Of a stretch of 64,000 nucleotides of DNA, positions 9,635-18,011 are shown piece after piece. Below the pieces are notes generated by a model that was given only the letters and a program-made list of their open reading frames with translations, did not search any database and had not been told where the DNA came from. The stretch covers positions 1 to 64,000 of the forward strand of contig NZ_KQ948477.1 in NCBI RefSeq assembly GCF_001514115.1. The letters are read 5' to 3'. Source of the stretch: Streptomyces olivochromogenes (GTDB lineage: Bacteria > Actinomycetota > Actinomycetes > Streptomycetales > Streptomycetaceae). Made by a program: the position numbers and the translations under genes. Within the stretch, counting starts at the first letter, position 1. Every line of letters starts with the position of its first letter.

Positions 9635-10738
9635 TCATCGGTTCCAACCCTCCGGAATCACGACGGGTTTGACCACGCGGCCCGCTTCGCAGTCACGTTC
9701 GGCCTCGTTGATGTCGGCGAGCGGATACGTACGGATCAGCTCGTCGAACGGAAACCGCCCGGCCTGCCACAGCCCGGTCAGCCGCGGAATCAGCAGGCCC
9801 GGTACCGCATCCCCCTCGCAGATGTGGGAGATTCTCCTGCCTCGGTCCAGCGCCCCCGGTTCGAGCGGCAGCGTGGTGTGGAGCCGTGCCACCACACCGA
9901 GGTGGCCGGTCGGGCGCAGAGCCCGGAGCGCGTCGTTGATCAGCTGGGCGGAGGCCGTGGTGTCCAGCGCGTAGTGCGCGCCGCCGTCGGTCAGTCGCCG
10001 GAGGCGGCCGGGCAGGTCGGGTGTTGCGGCGTGCAGCGGGGTCGCGCCGAATCGTTCGGCGAGGGCCAGCCGTTCGGGGTGCCGGTCGACGGCCAGGGGC
10101 ACCGCTCCGGAGGCGGTGGCCGCCATCACTGCGGCCAGGCCCACCGCTCCTGCGCCGAAGACCGCGAGGGTGTCGCCCGGCCCGGCGGCGAAGGAGTTGA
10201 AGACCGCCCCGGCGCCGGTGAGGAACCCGCAGCCGAGCGGTCCGAGCAGCTCGATGGGGAGCGAGGGGTCGACCCGCACGGCGTTGCGGGCCGGGACCAC
10301 CGCGTACTCGGCGAACGAGGACTGGCCGAACCACCGGGGGGCCAGTTCGTCCCCGGCCACGTCGGTGAATCGCGCGGCGTTCTCCTTGCGCCCGCCAAAG
10401 AGGTTGAGCGAGGCGAAGGAGTCGCAGTAGGCGGGGGCAGCGTTCAAACAGTTCCGGCAGTGGCCGCAGGAGTCGAAGCTCAGTACGACGTGGTCGCCGT
10501 TGCTCAGGCCGGTGTGGGGGCCTCCCGTCTCCGCCACGACCCCGGCACCTTCGTGGCCGAGCACCGCCGGCAGCGGTGAGCGGCCCGCCGAACGCCGGAC
10601 CGCGAGATCGGTCCGGCACATCCCGCAGCCTGCGATCTTGACCAGGATCTCGCCGCCGGCCGGTCCCGTGTTCAGGAGCACCTCCTCGACGGCGAATCGG
10701 CCCTCGTACGAACGCAGTACCGCCGCGTTGAACCTCAT
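9635..10738 (-). CDS. Zinc-dependent alcohol dehydrogenase (aryl-alcohol dehydrogenase type)
   Basis: This 367-residue MDR-family enzyme has the catalytic zinc cysteine in AGCGMCRTDL and the GHEGAGVV motif. The structural zinc cysteines lie in SCGHCRNCLNAAPAYC, and the Rossmann glycine motif in LAVFGAGAVGLAAVMA. It should interconvert an alcohol and aldehyde with NAD(P). ATG at 10738 is the correct start: the frame stays open upstream only as a shadow of the aldehyde dehydrogenase gene. It begins two bases after the stop of that gene, so the two are co-translated. Together with the MfnB homologue upstream, a hydroxymethyl-furan or formyl-furan substrate is a reasonable inference. Confidence 0.92.
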   Translation of the reverse strand: MRFNAAVLRSYEGRFAVEEVLLNTGPAGGEILVKIAGCGMCRTDLAVRRSAGRSPLPAVLGHEGAGVVAETGGPHTGLSNGDHVVLSFDSCGHCRNCLNAAPAYCDSFASLNLFGGRKENAARFTDVAGDELAPRWFGQSSFAEYAVVPARNAVRVDPSLPIELLGPLGCGFLTGAGAVFNSFAAGPGDTLAVFGAGAVGLAAVMAATASGAVPLAVDRHPERLALAERFGATPLHAATPDLPGRLRRLTDGGAHYALDTTASAQLINDALRALRPTGHLGVVARLHTTLPLEPGALDRGRRISHICEGDAVPGLLIPRLTGLWQAGRFPFDELIRTYPLADINEAERDCEAGRVVKPVVIPEGWNR

Positions 10739-10740
10739 CG

Positions 10741-12144
10741 TCACGCCTCCTGCGGACGGTGCACGACGAACGGTCTGAGGTTGCCGTACAGCCCCCATGA
10801 ACCGCCCGCGACACCGACACCGCTCTCCTTGGAGCCCGCGAAAGGCTGGGCGAGGGACAGTTCGGCGTGGTGGTTGATCCATGCCGTTCCGCACTCCAGC
10901 CGGTCGGCCACCTCCTCGGCCTGGTCGAGGTCGGTCCCCCATACCGAGCCTCCCAGCCCGAAACCGGTGTCGTTGGCCGCCTCGACAGCTTCGTCGACGC
11001 TCCCGTACGGCAGCACCGGCAGGACGGGCCCGAACTGCTCCTCCGTCACCACCGGGCTGTCGACCGGGACATCCGCCAAGATCGTCGGGGCGAAGAAGTA
11101 GCCCGGCCGGTCCAGCCTGCGGCCCCCGGCCACGGCTCGGGCTCCGTCTGCCAGGGCCTGCGCCGTGTAGTCCTCGACCCGGGCCAGTTGGGCGGCGTTG
11201 TTGACCGGTCCCAGTTGCGTTCCCGGGGCGAGGCCGGCTCCGACGACGGCGGTCTTCGCGCGTTGTGCGAGGGCCTCGACCACGGGCGAGTAGAGCCGAG
11301 CCGGGGCGTAGACGCGCTTGACCGCCATGCAGACCTGGCCGCAGTTGCGGAACGCCGCCCAGAACAGCCGGTCCGCGATCCGCTCCACATCCACGTCCTC
11401 CAGCAGGATGGCCGCGTCGTTGCCGCCCAATTCCAGGGTGACGCGGGCGAGTGAGGCCGCTGCCCCCTGCGCGACGGCCCGTCCGGTGGGAATCGAACCG
11501 GTGAAGGTCACGTGGCGGATCCCCGGATGGGATGCGAGGCGGGCGCCGAGGGGTTCGTGACCGGTGACGATCGTCAGTACGTCCTCGGGAAGGGCGGTGG
11601 CAATAACGGATCCCAGCAGCCGTGTGGCGAGGGGTGTGTAGGGGGAGGGCTTGAGCACCATCGTGTTGCCTGCGGCGAGCGCGGGCGCGAACTTCGCGGA
11701 CGCGAGCTGGAGGGGGAAGTTCCACGGGATGATCGCGGCGACGGGCCCGAGCGGGCGCCAGCGGATCTCGCTGCGTACCGGCCGACCGTCCATGATGGGC
11801 TGGGGCTGTGGGGCCAGCTCGGCAAAGTAGCGCAGGCGGGCCGCCGTGCGGGCGATCTCCTTGTACGACTCGGCCAGGGGTTTGCCCTGTTCACGGGTGA
11901 GCAAGGGGGCGATGTCCGCCCCGGCCGCCTCCACGGCGTCGGCTGCCTCGAGTAATGCGATGGTGCGGGCGCCGGGGTCGGCCCGCCAGTTGCGCCACGC
12001 CTCGTGGGCCCGGCCGACGACGGCGTCCAGCTCGTCCGGCTGCTGGTCGGGAGCCTCGTCGAAGGTCTCGCCGGTTGCCGGATCGAGGACGGCGAAGCGC
12101 TTGCCGGGGATCACGGGCACGTGCCGGGGCTGATGCGCGGCCAT
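10741..12144 (-). CDS. Aldehyde dehydrogenase family protein
   Basis: This 467-residue NAD(P)-dependent ALDH is full length. It contains PWNFPLQLA, the glycine motif VTFTGSIPTGRAV, the catalytic glutamate in LELGGNDAA, and the nucleophile cysteine in FRNCGQVCMA. The C-terminal INHHAELSLAQPFAGSKESG stretch is typical of the family. It oxidises an aldehyde to an acid. It lies eight bases after the MfnB-like gene and two bases before the alcohol dehydrogenase, so the three form one transcription unit. Its substrate may be the furan aldehyde made by the first enzyme; the sequence itself does not prove this. Confidence 0.93.
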   Translation of the reverse strand: MAAHQPRHVPVIPGKRFAVLDPATGETFDEAPDQQPDELDAVVGRAHEAWRNWRADPGARTIALLEAADAVEAAGADIAPLLTREQGKPLAESYKEIARTAARLRYFAELAPQPQPIMDGRPVRSEIRWRPLGPVAAIIPWNFPLQLASAKFAPALAAGNTMVLKPSPYTPLATRLLGSVIATALPEDVLTIVTGHEPLGARLASHPGIRHVTFTGSIPTGRAVAQGAAASLARVTLELGGNDAAILLEDVDVERIADRLFWAAFRNCGQVCMAVKRVYAPARLYSPVVEALAQRAKTAVVGAGLAPGTQLGPVNNAAQLARVEDYTAQALADGARAVAGGRRLDRPGYFFAPTILADVPVDSPVVTEEQFGPVLPVLPYGSVDEAVEAANDTGFGLGGSVWGTDLDQAEEVADRLECGTAWINHHAELSLAQPFAGSKESGVGVAGGSWGLYGNLRPFVVHRPQEA

Positions 12145-12152
12145 GCCGGCGG

Positions 12153-12908
12153 TCAGCTCGCGGCGGTTACGGCAGCCGTGTGTTCTCGGGCGTGCCGGTC
12201 CATCTCCGCCCGGAAGGCGGCAACCAACTGCGGCTGGATCCTTCCGGTGTTGCGGTCGCCCCTCTCGCAGACCGCCCCGCGCACACCCACGATGTCCGTG
12301 CCGATGCGGGTCAGTGCACCGAGGTCTCCCACCTTCACGCTGCCCGCAAGGGCGGCGAGCAGATCGGCTTCGTGGGCCCGCCGCACGAACTCCGCGCAGA
12401 CCTCAGGCGGAACGTGGTCGAACAGCCGTGTCCCGTCCTTGACCGCGGTGTCGAGCATGGCCGCGTCGGAGCCGGAGCGCAGGGCGATGTCGGGCAGTGC
12501 GAGCGGGTTGACACAGCCGATCCGGTGGGCGTCGGCGTAGCCCGAGGCGACGACGAAGGCGTCCGGCCGATGTTCCTTCACTGCCCGGACGACCCCTCGC
12601 ATGACATCGACAGCCTGGTCGGGTGTCGTGCATCCGTAGAGGCCGACCTTGATGTACGTGGCTCCGGAGACAGCCGCACCAAGCGCCGCCTGGGCCACTG
12701 TGCCGGGTTTGTACGGCACGTCTCCCACGGTGGCGGACACCGGCTTGTCCGCCGGGACCGCGTCGCGGATCTCCCTGATGACCCACGGGAAGTTCGCGCC
12801 GAGCGAGCCCTCATCGGGCTTCTTGACATCCACGATGTCGAGATGCTCCGCCGCCTTCGCGCAGTCGAGGGCCTCCTCGACGCTGTCCGGGGAGATGAGA
12901 AGTAACAA
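12153..12908 (-). CDS. mfnB: (5-Formylfuran-3-yl)methyl phosphate synthase homologue (MfnB)
   Basis: This 251-residue TIM-barrel protein closely follows archaeal MfnB, which makes 4-(hydroxymethyl)-2-furaldehyde phosphate from two glyceraldehyde-3-phosphate molecules in methanofuran biosynthesis. The Schiff-base lysine region is IVDVKKPDEGSLGANF (K29) and the second lysine lies in YIKVGLYG (K87). SATVGDVPYKPGT, ASGYADAHRIG and DIVGVRGAVCERGDRN are also conserved. It starts with TTG behind AAGGAG, and its second codon is the rare TTA (12903-12905), suggesting bldA-dependent translation. As first gene of an operon with an aldehyde and an alcohol dehydrogenase, it points to a furan-derived metabolite rather than methanofuran itself. 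Confidence 0.92.
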   Translation of the reverse strand: MLLLISPDSVEEALDCAKAAEHLDIVDVKKPDEGSLGANFPWVIREIRDAVPADKPVSATVGDVPYKPGTVAQAALGAAVSGATYIKVGLYGCTTPDQAVDVMRGVVRAVKEHRPDAFVVASGYADAHRIGCVNPLALPDIALRSGSDAAMLDTAVKDGTRLFDHVPPEVCAEFVRRAHEADLLAALAGSVKVGDLGALTRIGTDIVGVRGAVCERGDRNTGRIQPQLVAAFRAEMDRHAREHTAAVTAAS

Positions 12909-13507
12909 CGTGTGCTCCTTCCCCGCATATCCACCTGGCCAGGAGGCAGGGGTGCGGAGTCGCTTGGATTTCTTGCGGTCTGCTCATCATTGAGGGCGGC
13001 CCGTGACCACCGGTAGGGCGTGCAGAGACCGAACGGGGTGCTGCCGGTCTACCCAGTGCGCCGTGCGCGCCGGTTCCAACCAGCTCCCGTCCGATCCGCA
13101 GAGGGGGCTCGATGTGTGGAGCACGGCGACGGCTGGGTCGCGCACGTGCAGGTGGTCTCCAGCGGCTCGGCCGACGACATGGGCAAGGCCGAGGCCGCCA
13201 TCGAGGAGGCGTGGGACGGGACGCCGACTGGGCGGCGAAGAGGCCGGTTCATGCCGGATCGGCGCCATCTCCACTCTTTCTGTTGACAAGCCAGCCCTCC
13301 CCGGGACACCGGATTCCGCAGCCCGCATAGTGACAGCGCGACGGCCATGCGACCGGCCCGCCGCAGACACGGCTTCCCCCGCCCCGCGCGGTGTTTCGCC
13401 GCACCTGTCGGCGGCTCACCGCTACGCCGCCGTGCCGTCGCGCACCCTACGGCGCAGCGGGCACGAACGGCCGTCCCATCTCCTGGCCTGACGAAAGGTA
13501 AGAGCCT
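12909..13507. other. Intergenic region between divergent units
   Basis: The region separates the minus-strand MfnB operon from the plus-strand EF-hand gene, so it should carry both promoters. A short plus-strand stretch near 13110-13215 reads HGDGWVAHVQVVSSGSADDM and has coding-like composition, but I cannot assign it and see no proper start; it may be a gene fragment. AAAGG at about 13494 serves the EF-hand gene. Confidence 0.4.
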
Positions 13508-14155
13508 ATGCGCAGTGAAGCGGTCAACCGTGTGAAACTCGTTTTCACCCTGTTCGACGCCGACGGCAACGGGGTCCTGGAATCCGACGACTTCAATCTG
13601 ATGAGCAGCCGGGTTGCCGCGGCCGTGCCCGGATCCGACGAGGCACGGAAGCAGGCCATGCAAGCCGGCTTCACGCGCTACTGGAACACGCTGGCCGGCG
13701 AACTCGATACCCATCACGACGGCCAGATCACTTACGACGAGTACCAGGCATGCGTCCTGTCGCCGGAGCGCTTCAGCGGAGCGATCGACGAGTTCGCGGC
13801 CGGCTTCGCACGCCTCGGTGACCTGGACAGCAGCGGTACCGTCACACGACCGGTGTTCACCAGCATGCTGAGAGGGGTCGGCTTCGACCTGGCGAACATC
13901 CAAGCCCTCTTCGAGGCCCTCGGGCCCGATGATGCCGACCGGGTCGGGGTGGATGTCTGGGAAGCCGAGATCAAGAAAATTTCGTCTTGGGCGGCGATTC
14001 TGTTCGCTCCGACGCTGGTGGGGACGATCTACGGCATGAACTTCAGGGAGATGCCGGAGTTGCACTGGGTGCTCGGATACCCCTTCGCTATCGTTCTAAT
14101 GGCTATCGTATGTACCAGTTTGTACGTCATCTTTAAGCGGCGGGATTGGCTCTGA
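13508..14155 (+). CDS. Chimeric EF-hand protein with a CorA magnesium-channel C-terminus
   Basis: The 215-residue product has two parts. Residues ~1-154 are a calerythrin-like EF-hand domain: loop DADGNGVLESDD (17-28), loop DTHHDGQITYDE, and two weaker loops around DLDSSGTVTR and DDADRVGVDVWE. Residues ~155-215 match the end of CorA-type Mg/Co channels. They include the pore motif YGMN within LVGTIYGMNFREMPELHW, then a second membrane helix (YPFAIVLMAIVCTSLYVIF) and a basic tail KRRDWL. The CorA cytoplasmic domain is absent. The reading frame is uninterrupted. It could be a membrane-anchored calcium sensor or an accidental rearrangement; I cannot distinguish these from sequence alone. Confidence 0.8.
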   Translation: MRSEAVNRVKLVFTLFDADGNGVLESDDFNLMSSRVAAAVPGSDEARKQAMQAGFTRYWNTLAGELDTHHDGQITYDEYQACVLSPERFSGAIDEFAAGFARLGDLDSSGTVTRPVFTSMLRGVGFDLANIQALFEALGPDDADRVGVDVWEAEIKKISSWAAILFAPTLVGTIYGMNFREMPELHWVLGYPFAIVLMAIVCTSLYVIFKRRDWL

Positions 14156-14381
14156 GTAATCAGCCGCGCGAGCGCGTGCCCCGCGGACCAGAAGCAACCA
14201 GGACGCGCGTCATGGCCTCTCTCGGGCCGCTGGGGAGAATCTGGGGAGAATGAGATGCGCTCCGCTTCAGCCGGTTCTCCCCGCCGCGAGCCAACGGCCT
14301 TGTTGAATCTTCGGGCATCAGCATCAACGGCGGACGCCGATCATCACGGAGGGTAACCGCACTTCCAGACCGGAACGCCAA

Positions 14382-14413
14382 AGAGGGGCGCAGCAAATGC
14401 TGCGCCCCTCTTC
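14382..14413. terminator. Perfect 15-bp hairpin, probable bidirectional terminator
   Basis: AAGAGGGGCGCAGCA at 14382-14396 is followed by a two-base loop and its exact complement at 14399-14413. It lies just past the stop of the integrase gene on the minus strand and downstream of the EF-hand/CorA gene on the plus strand, as expected for a terminator serving both. Confidence 0.7.
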
Positions 14414-14439
14414 TCGTAGGCGTCCAAGTATCGTGCCCA

Positions 14440-15672
14440 CTACCCGGCCGTGTCCCGGTCGCTTCGGTTGAGGAGTGCGTCGATGGCACCACGCCCCTTC
14501 CCGCCGGCCTCGGGCATGAAGTGGGCGTAGAAGTCGAGGGTGATGGTGGGGGTCGAGTGGCCAAGCCACCGAGCGAGCGTGACCACGGACTCGCCCGCTT
14601 CCAGAATGACCGAAGCGTATGTGTGCCGCAGCACGTGGAAGCCGTCCTTGCGAGACGCCTTCCAGCGTTCCCCCTCATTCCGCACCGGGATGACGCCGGC
14701 CGCGGCCAGAGCGGGCTTCCACACCTCGACATTGAAGATGTTCGCCCGGAGGGCGTTGCCGTACGTCGTGGTGAGAATGAGCGGGAACTTCCTCCTCTCC
14801 CGGTCGTCCTCCGGACCGCCCCAGGGCAGCTCCACCTCGACAGCGGGGTACTCAAGAAAATACTCCGCCAAGGCCGAGGCAACCGAGGGAGGCATGTCGA
14901 CGACGCGCGTCTTGCCCCCCTTCGGCAGCGTGAAGTACAAGCGCCCATGCAGGAGCTGCACCTGCCGGCGGATACGCAGCGCCCCTCGGGCGAAGTCAAC
15001 GTCCTCCGGTGACAACCCGAAGACCTCCCCCTGCCGCAGTCCACAGCCAAGCGCGACCACAGCGGCGATGCGGTAGCGCGGGCCGATCGCGTCCCGAACC
15101 CGCAACGCCGTCTCCAACGGCCAGGCTTCCCGCTGATCCTCCGGCGCCTTCGGCCAGCGCACCGACTTGGCCCGCATCGGGTTACGCACGAGTCGCTTGT
15201 CATCAATGGCCGTCTCGAAGATGTTCGAGAGCGAGGTGAGGATCTGCCGTGCGTAGCGCGGAGCACATTCGCCCTCCAGCGTGGCGATATACCCGCGCAA
15301 GACCGCCGGCGTGATGTCACGCAGGGAAACCGTGCCAAGATGCGGCCGGATGTGCAGACGAACTCGCTCGTCGATACGCTTGACCGTACCTGGCGCGCCG
15401 CGGACTCCCGCCTGCCAGAAGCGTGTCACGTAGTCGTCCAGCGTGATCGATCCGTCGCGCGGGTCAACGAACTCGCCGCGTTCGCTGTCGGTACCGGCCC
15501 TGCGAAGCCACGCCTTTGCGTCTTCGAGCACGTCGAACGACTTGTCCCGGACTCCGGGGATACCAGCGACCCGGTACCGGGAACCCTTGCCGTAGCGGGC
15601 CGTGCGTGCCCGCTTGCCGGTGACAGGGTCTTTCTTCTTCGTGAGCCAGCGGTCTTCGATGTAGCCGGCCAA
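14440..15672 (-). CDS. int: Tyrosine recombinase (integrase) of an integrative element
   Basis: This 410-residue site-specific recombinase appears intact. The N-terminal arm-binding/AP2-like part begins MAGYIEDRWLTKKK. The SAM-like core-binding domain follows at ~75-160. The catalytic domain holds the first arginine in GCGLRQGEVFGL, the HxxR box in HVLRHTYASVILEAG, the GHST histidine and the tyrosine in DFYAHF. It integrates and excises DNA at an attachment site. The excisionase-like gene lies 46 bp upstream on the same strand, the usual xis-int order. No tRNA attachment site was recognised next to it, and no element replication genes remain, so the host element is probably reduced. Confidence 0.93.
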   Translation of the reverse strand: MAGYIEDRWLTKKKDPVTGKRARTARYGKGSRYRVAGIPGVRDKSFDVLEDAKAWLRRAGTDSERGEFVDPRDGSITLDDYVTRFWQAGVRGAPGTVKRIDERVRLHIRPHLGTVSLRDITPAVLRGYIATLEGECAPRYARQILTSLSNIFETAIDDKRLVRNPMRAKSVRWPKAPEDQREAWPLETALRVRDAIGPRYRIAAVVALGCGLRQGEVFGLSPEDVDFARGALRIRRQVQLLHGRLYFTLPKGGKTRVVDMPPSVASALAEYFLEYPAVEVELPWGGPEDDRERRKFPLILTTTYGNALRANIFNVEVWKPALAAAGVIPVRNEGERWKASRKDGFHVLRHTYASVILEAGESVVTLARWLGHSTPTITLDFYAHFMPEAGGKGRGAIDALLNRSDRDTAG

Positions 15673-15718
15673 GCGGCTCCTTCCAGTAGGTGATAAAAAA
15701 GGTGGGTCAGACGGCCCC

Positions 15719-16030
15719 TCAGGCGCTCGCGTCGTAGTCCGAGCGCATCCGTGGTGCTGTGTTGAGCGGGCTCAGGGACCTGTTGGCGCGCGAATCAGCC
15801 TGCTCCTGTTCTCGAACCCAGACGTCGAGGGCTTCCAGCCGGTACATGACGCGGCCGCGTTGTCCCATACGGAAGCTCGGCGGTCCTTGCCGCCGGTGCC
15901 GCCAGACGTACAGGGTGTGGGGCGAGAGTCCGAGGTACTCGGCTGCATCCCTCACATTCAGGAACGCTTTACCAAGGGCGCCAGGCGCGTCCGGGGCGGT
16001 GGAGGGAGCGAGTAGCGGGCGAGCAGCCAT
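15719..16030 (-). CDS. xis: Excisionase-like winged-helix DNA-binding protein
   Basis: This ~103-residue protein carries a MerR/AlpA-type helix-turn-helix: FLNVRDAAEYLGLSPHTLYV, then WRHRRQGPPSFRMGQRGRVM and a YRLEALDVWVREQE wing and helix. Such proteins act as recombination directionality factors or repressors in actinomycete integrative elements. ATG at 16030 is preferred, with AGGA upstream; a longer form from 16063 would add eleven residues. It is paired with the integrase gene. Confidence 0.85.
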   Translation of the reverse strand: MAARPLLAPSTAPDAPGALGKAFLNVRDAAEYLGLSPHTLYVWRHRRQGPPSFRMGQRGRVMYRLEALDVWVREQEQADSRANRSLSPLNTAPRMRSDYDASA

Positions 16031-16038
16031 GGGATGTC

Positions 16039-16737
16039 CTATGAGAGAGGGGTGAGGGGCCACGGACGGGGAGAGCGTGAGGCTCCTACTCCCGTGGCTT
16101 TTGGTGAGAGCACAGTGAGATCCGTGGTCAAGCCGCGGATCGACGCACTGCTACGGATGCCGAGCAACGCCCTTGGGTTCGCACGCCAGATCGTTCGTGG
16201 CGAAGGCGGCTCGATAAGACCGTTGGCAACTTGCCCCGACGCCTGGAAGCAGTGCGGAAAGCGCCGGGCGAGTGAGAGGGCGCTGACGCGGACGCGCTCA
16301 GCGATCACGATGACGTCCAAGGCTGTGCGGTGGCCGCTCAGCCAGGTTGAAATGCGGGCGTCTCGGAGGTCGGAGACGCTCTCGCCGAGCGGCGAGTCGA
16401 TCTCATGCGCTGCCAGAACCGCCTTCCGCGCCTCGCGCCATGTCCCGCAGTAGACCGCGCCGGACAGCGACCACCCGTCCTCGCGGGTGAACATTGGGTC
16501 CCCGGGGCCAAGACCGGCGCTCGGGTCGATGAACACGCCTTGGTCCTTGTCGGATTCCATCTTGTTGCCGTGGGCCTCGGCCTGAGTCTTCTTCGGGAAG
16601 CTCTCCTCGCGCTGCCGGCCGGTTCGCCCACCTGGCTCGCGAAAGCGGACGGTCCAATCGTGCCCGCATCGAACCTTCTCGCACGGATAGTTCTTGTTCC
16701 GCTTATCGGTCTTGCAGCGCTGGAAAACGGTAGCCAT
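16039..16737 (-). pseudogene. Internally deleted second integrase
   Basis: The first ~70 codons match the N-terminus of actinomycete integrases (MATVFQRCKTDKRNKNYPCE, then CGHDWTVRFREPGGRTGRQR). The sequence then jumps directly to the C-terminal catalytic region: FTREDGWSLSGAVYCGTWRE, then DLRDARISTWLSGH, where the HxxR histidine is replaced, and LARRFPHCFQASGQVANGLIE, where the tyrosine position reads Phe. About 250 residues of the middle are missing. The protein cannot recombine DNA. It represents a second, older integration module next to the intact one. Confidence 0.8.
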
Positions 16738-16775
16738 GCGGCCCCTTTCATCTACCGGGGCATCGCCAAGCAGCC

Positions 16776-17030
16776 TTACCCGTGGTTTTCTTCTAGGAAG
16801 GCGACGATGTCGCGTTCACGGAACCGCAGGAGACCGCCGATTTTCTGAGCCTTGATTCCCCACGCCGGATAGTTGTTCTTCACGGTGATTTCACTGACCT
16901 TGAGCCATGCGGCTACCTCTTCCGGGGTCAGCAGACGATTGCTTCCTCCGGCGGTCAATGCGCCGCATCCCCGGTCGCTCCAGCGAAACCCTTCGGACGA
17001 AAGGCCACTTGCGCCACTCTCCCTCGGCAA
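16776..17030 (-). CDS. Second excisionase-like helix-turn-helix protein
   Basis: The product ends with LLTPEEVAAWLKVSEITVKN, NYPAWGIKAQKIGGLLRF and RERDIVAFLEENHG, a classic excisionase-family winged helix. It is located 38 bp upstream of the decayed integrase in the same orientation, which reproduces the xis-int arrangement. The start is uncertain: TTG at 17030 gives 84 residues and TTG at 16958 gives a shorter, more family-like protein. Confidence 0.75.
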   Translation of the reverse strand: MPRESGASGLSSEGFRWSDRGCGALTAGGSNRLLTPEEVAAWLKVSEITVKNNYPAWGIKAQKIGGLLRFRERDIVAFLEENHG

Positions 17031-17842
17031 GGTGCCGTAGCGGTTGAGCGACGGGCACCGCGGTCATCTGTGCAGCCGAGGACAGCGCCGCTCTCTCCGA
17101 CCACTGAGTTCCGACGCCTCCACGGCATCCGCTGCAGCTCCACCGCCAAGCGCAGCCGCCGCGAACTCCTCAATGGTCACGAGGATCGCCGGTTTGGCTA
17201 ACCGGCGATCGTGGTCTATGTTGCGCGCCGCATCACGAACCCGGCAGCTGCTTGGGTCGCCGCAGTCAGGGGCCAGCCGATATGAACGCAGGGCCGGCGG
17301 CGCGCCGTTCTGTGGCGAGCACCAGCAGACCGTCAGCCGTGAGGCGGTCGCGATTCCGCGCAACAAGGCGCTTATGCCACTTGCCGTGTTGTTTGCGCCA
17401 GGATATGCCGCTACGCATGCGAGGACGGCACGGTCGCAGCGGTAGCCCCGTTGCCACAGGCCCTCGCCGAACAGGCCGGCCGCGCAGACGCAGACGCACA
17501 GCCCGGTGGAGACAGCGCCATAGTCGCCCGCCACCTGGCCGTACCAAGGTTCAGCGCGCCGAGGGCAAAGAGCGCCAGTGAAGTGAAGCGAGCGGATCGA
17601 ATAGCGGAATCAGACAGACAGACCTCCCAAGCAGGATCCATGCCAGCAAGACAGCCTCACGCGGTGCGGGATTCCGAGATACTTCGCAACCCTGGCCGCA
17701 GCGGAGTATCTGCGCATCCTGGCCTGGTGTTTCCGGGACGTTGTACGTTGACATGGTTCCGGCGGAGGTATCCAGTCCTGTCGCCCTTTTTCCTGTCTGC
17801 CGTGAGCGATACTGTCCTTTGACAGTGAAGTCAGTCGCTTTG
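17031..17842. other. Gene-poor stretch between the integrase modules and the IS nest
   Basis: No convincing gene is present. Minus-strand frames read alanine-rich segments such as KPAILVTIEEFAAAALGGGA, but these shift frame repeatedly and lack a recognisable family. The composition is that of degraded accessory DNA. The right part may include the right end of the interrupted IS110 element. Confidence 0.4.
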
Positions 17843-18010
17843 TCATCCAATCGAGACTCTTAATGGGTTTAGCCAAGCCGCCTGAACTTCTCTGGCTGCC
17901 TTCTCGCACGGGTTGTACTCCTTCTCGTAGAGACGGCCGTCCTGGAGCATGGCCCACAGGATGGAGACCCGCTGACGAGCGACAGCGATCACGGCCTTCT
18001 TGTGGCGGCC
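17843..18010 (-). pseudogene. IS110-family transposase, C-terminal part (third piece)
   Basis: Reading leftward, the codons GRHKKAVIAVARQRVSILWA followed by MLQDGRLYEKEYNPCEKAA are the normal end of an IS110/IS1111-type DEDD transposase, with the stop at 17843. They directly continue the piece that ends with GYTHDRGRH at 21088. The GRH codons (GGCCGCCAC) are present at both edges as the target duplication of the inserted unit. Confidence 0.85.
18002..18010. repeat. Left 9-bp target-site duplication of the composite unit
   Basis: GTGGCGGCC at 18002-18010 is repeated exactly at 21088-21096. These two sites flank the unit bounded by the two ISAs1-family elements. Each encodes the same GRH codons of the interrupted IS110 gene. 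A length of 8-10 bp is usual for ISAs1-family insertions. Confidence 0.85.
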
Positions 18011-18011
18011 A

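Noticed and set aside
9635..11725. 696-codon minus-strand frame suggesting a fused dehydrogenase
   Set aside because: The upstream ~330 codons are an arginine/glycine-rich out-of-frame reading of the aldehyde dehydrogenase; the alcohol dehydrogenase begins at the ATG at 10738.
13049..14065. 338-codon minus-strand frame
   Set aside because: It is antisense to the EF-hand/CorA gene, with no recognisable domain.
14156..14439. Possible tRNA-type attachment site beside the integrase
   Set aside because: I could not fold a cloverleaf or find a TTCGAATC-like T-arm; only a terminator hairpin is clear.
17064..17534. 156-codon minus-strand frame considered as a gene
   Set aside because: It has a low-complexity cysteine/alanine composition and no family; neighbouring frames carry equally weak signals, so it is treated as degraded DNA.
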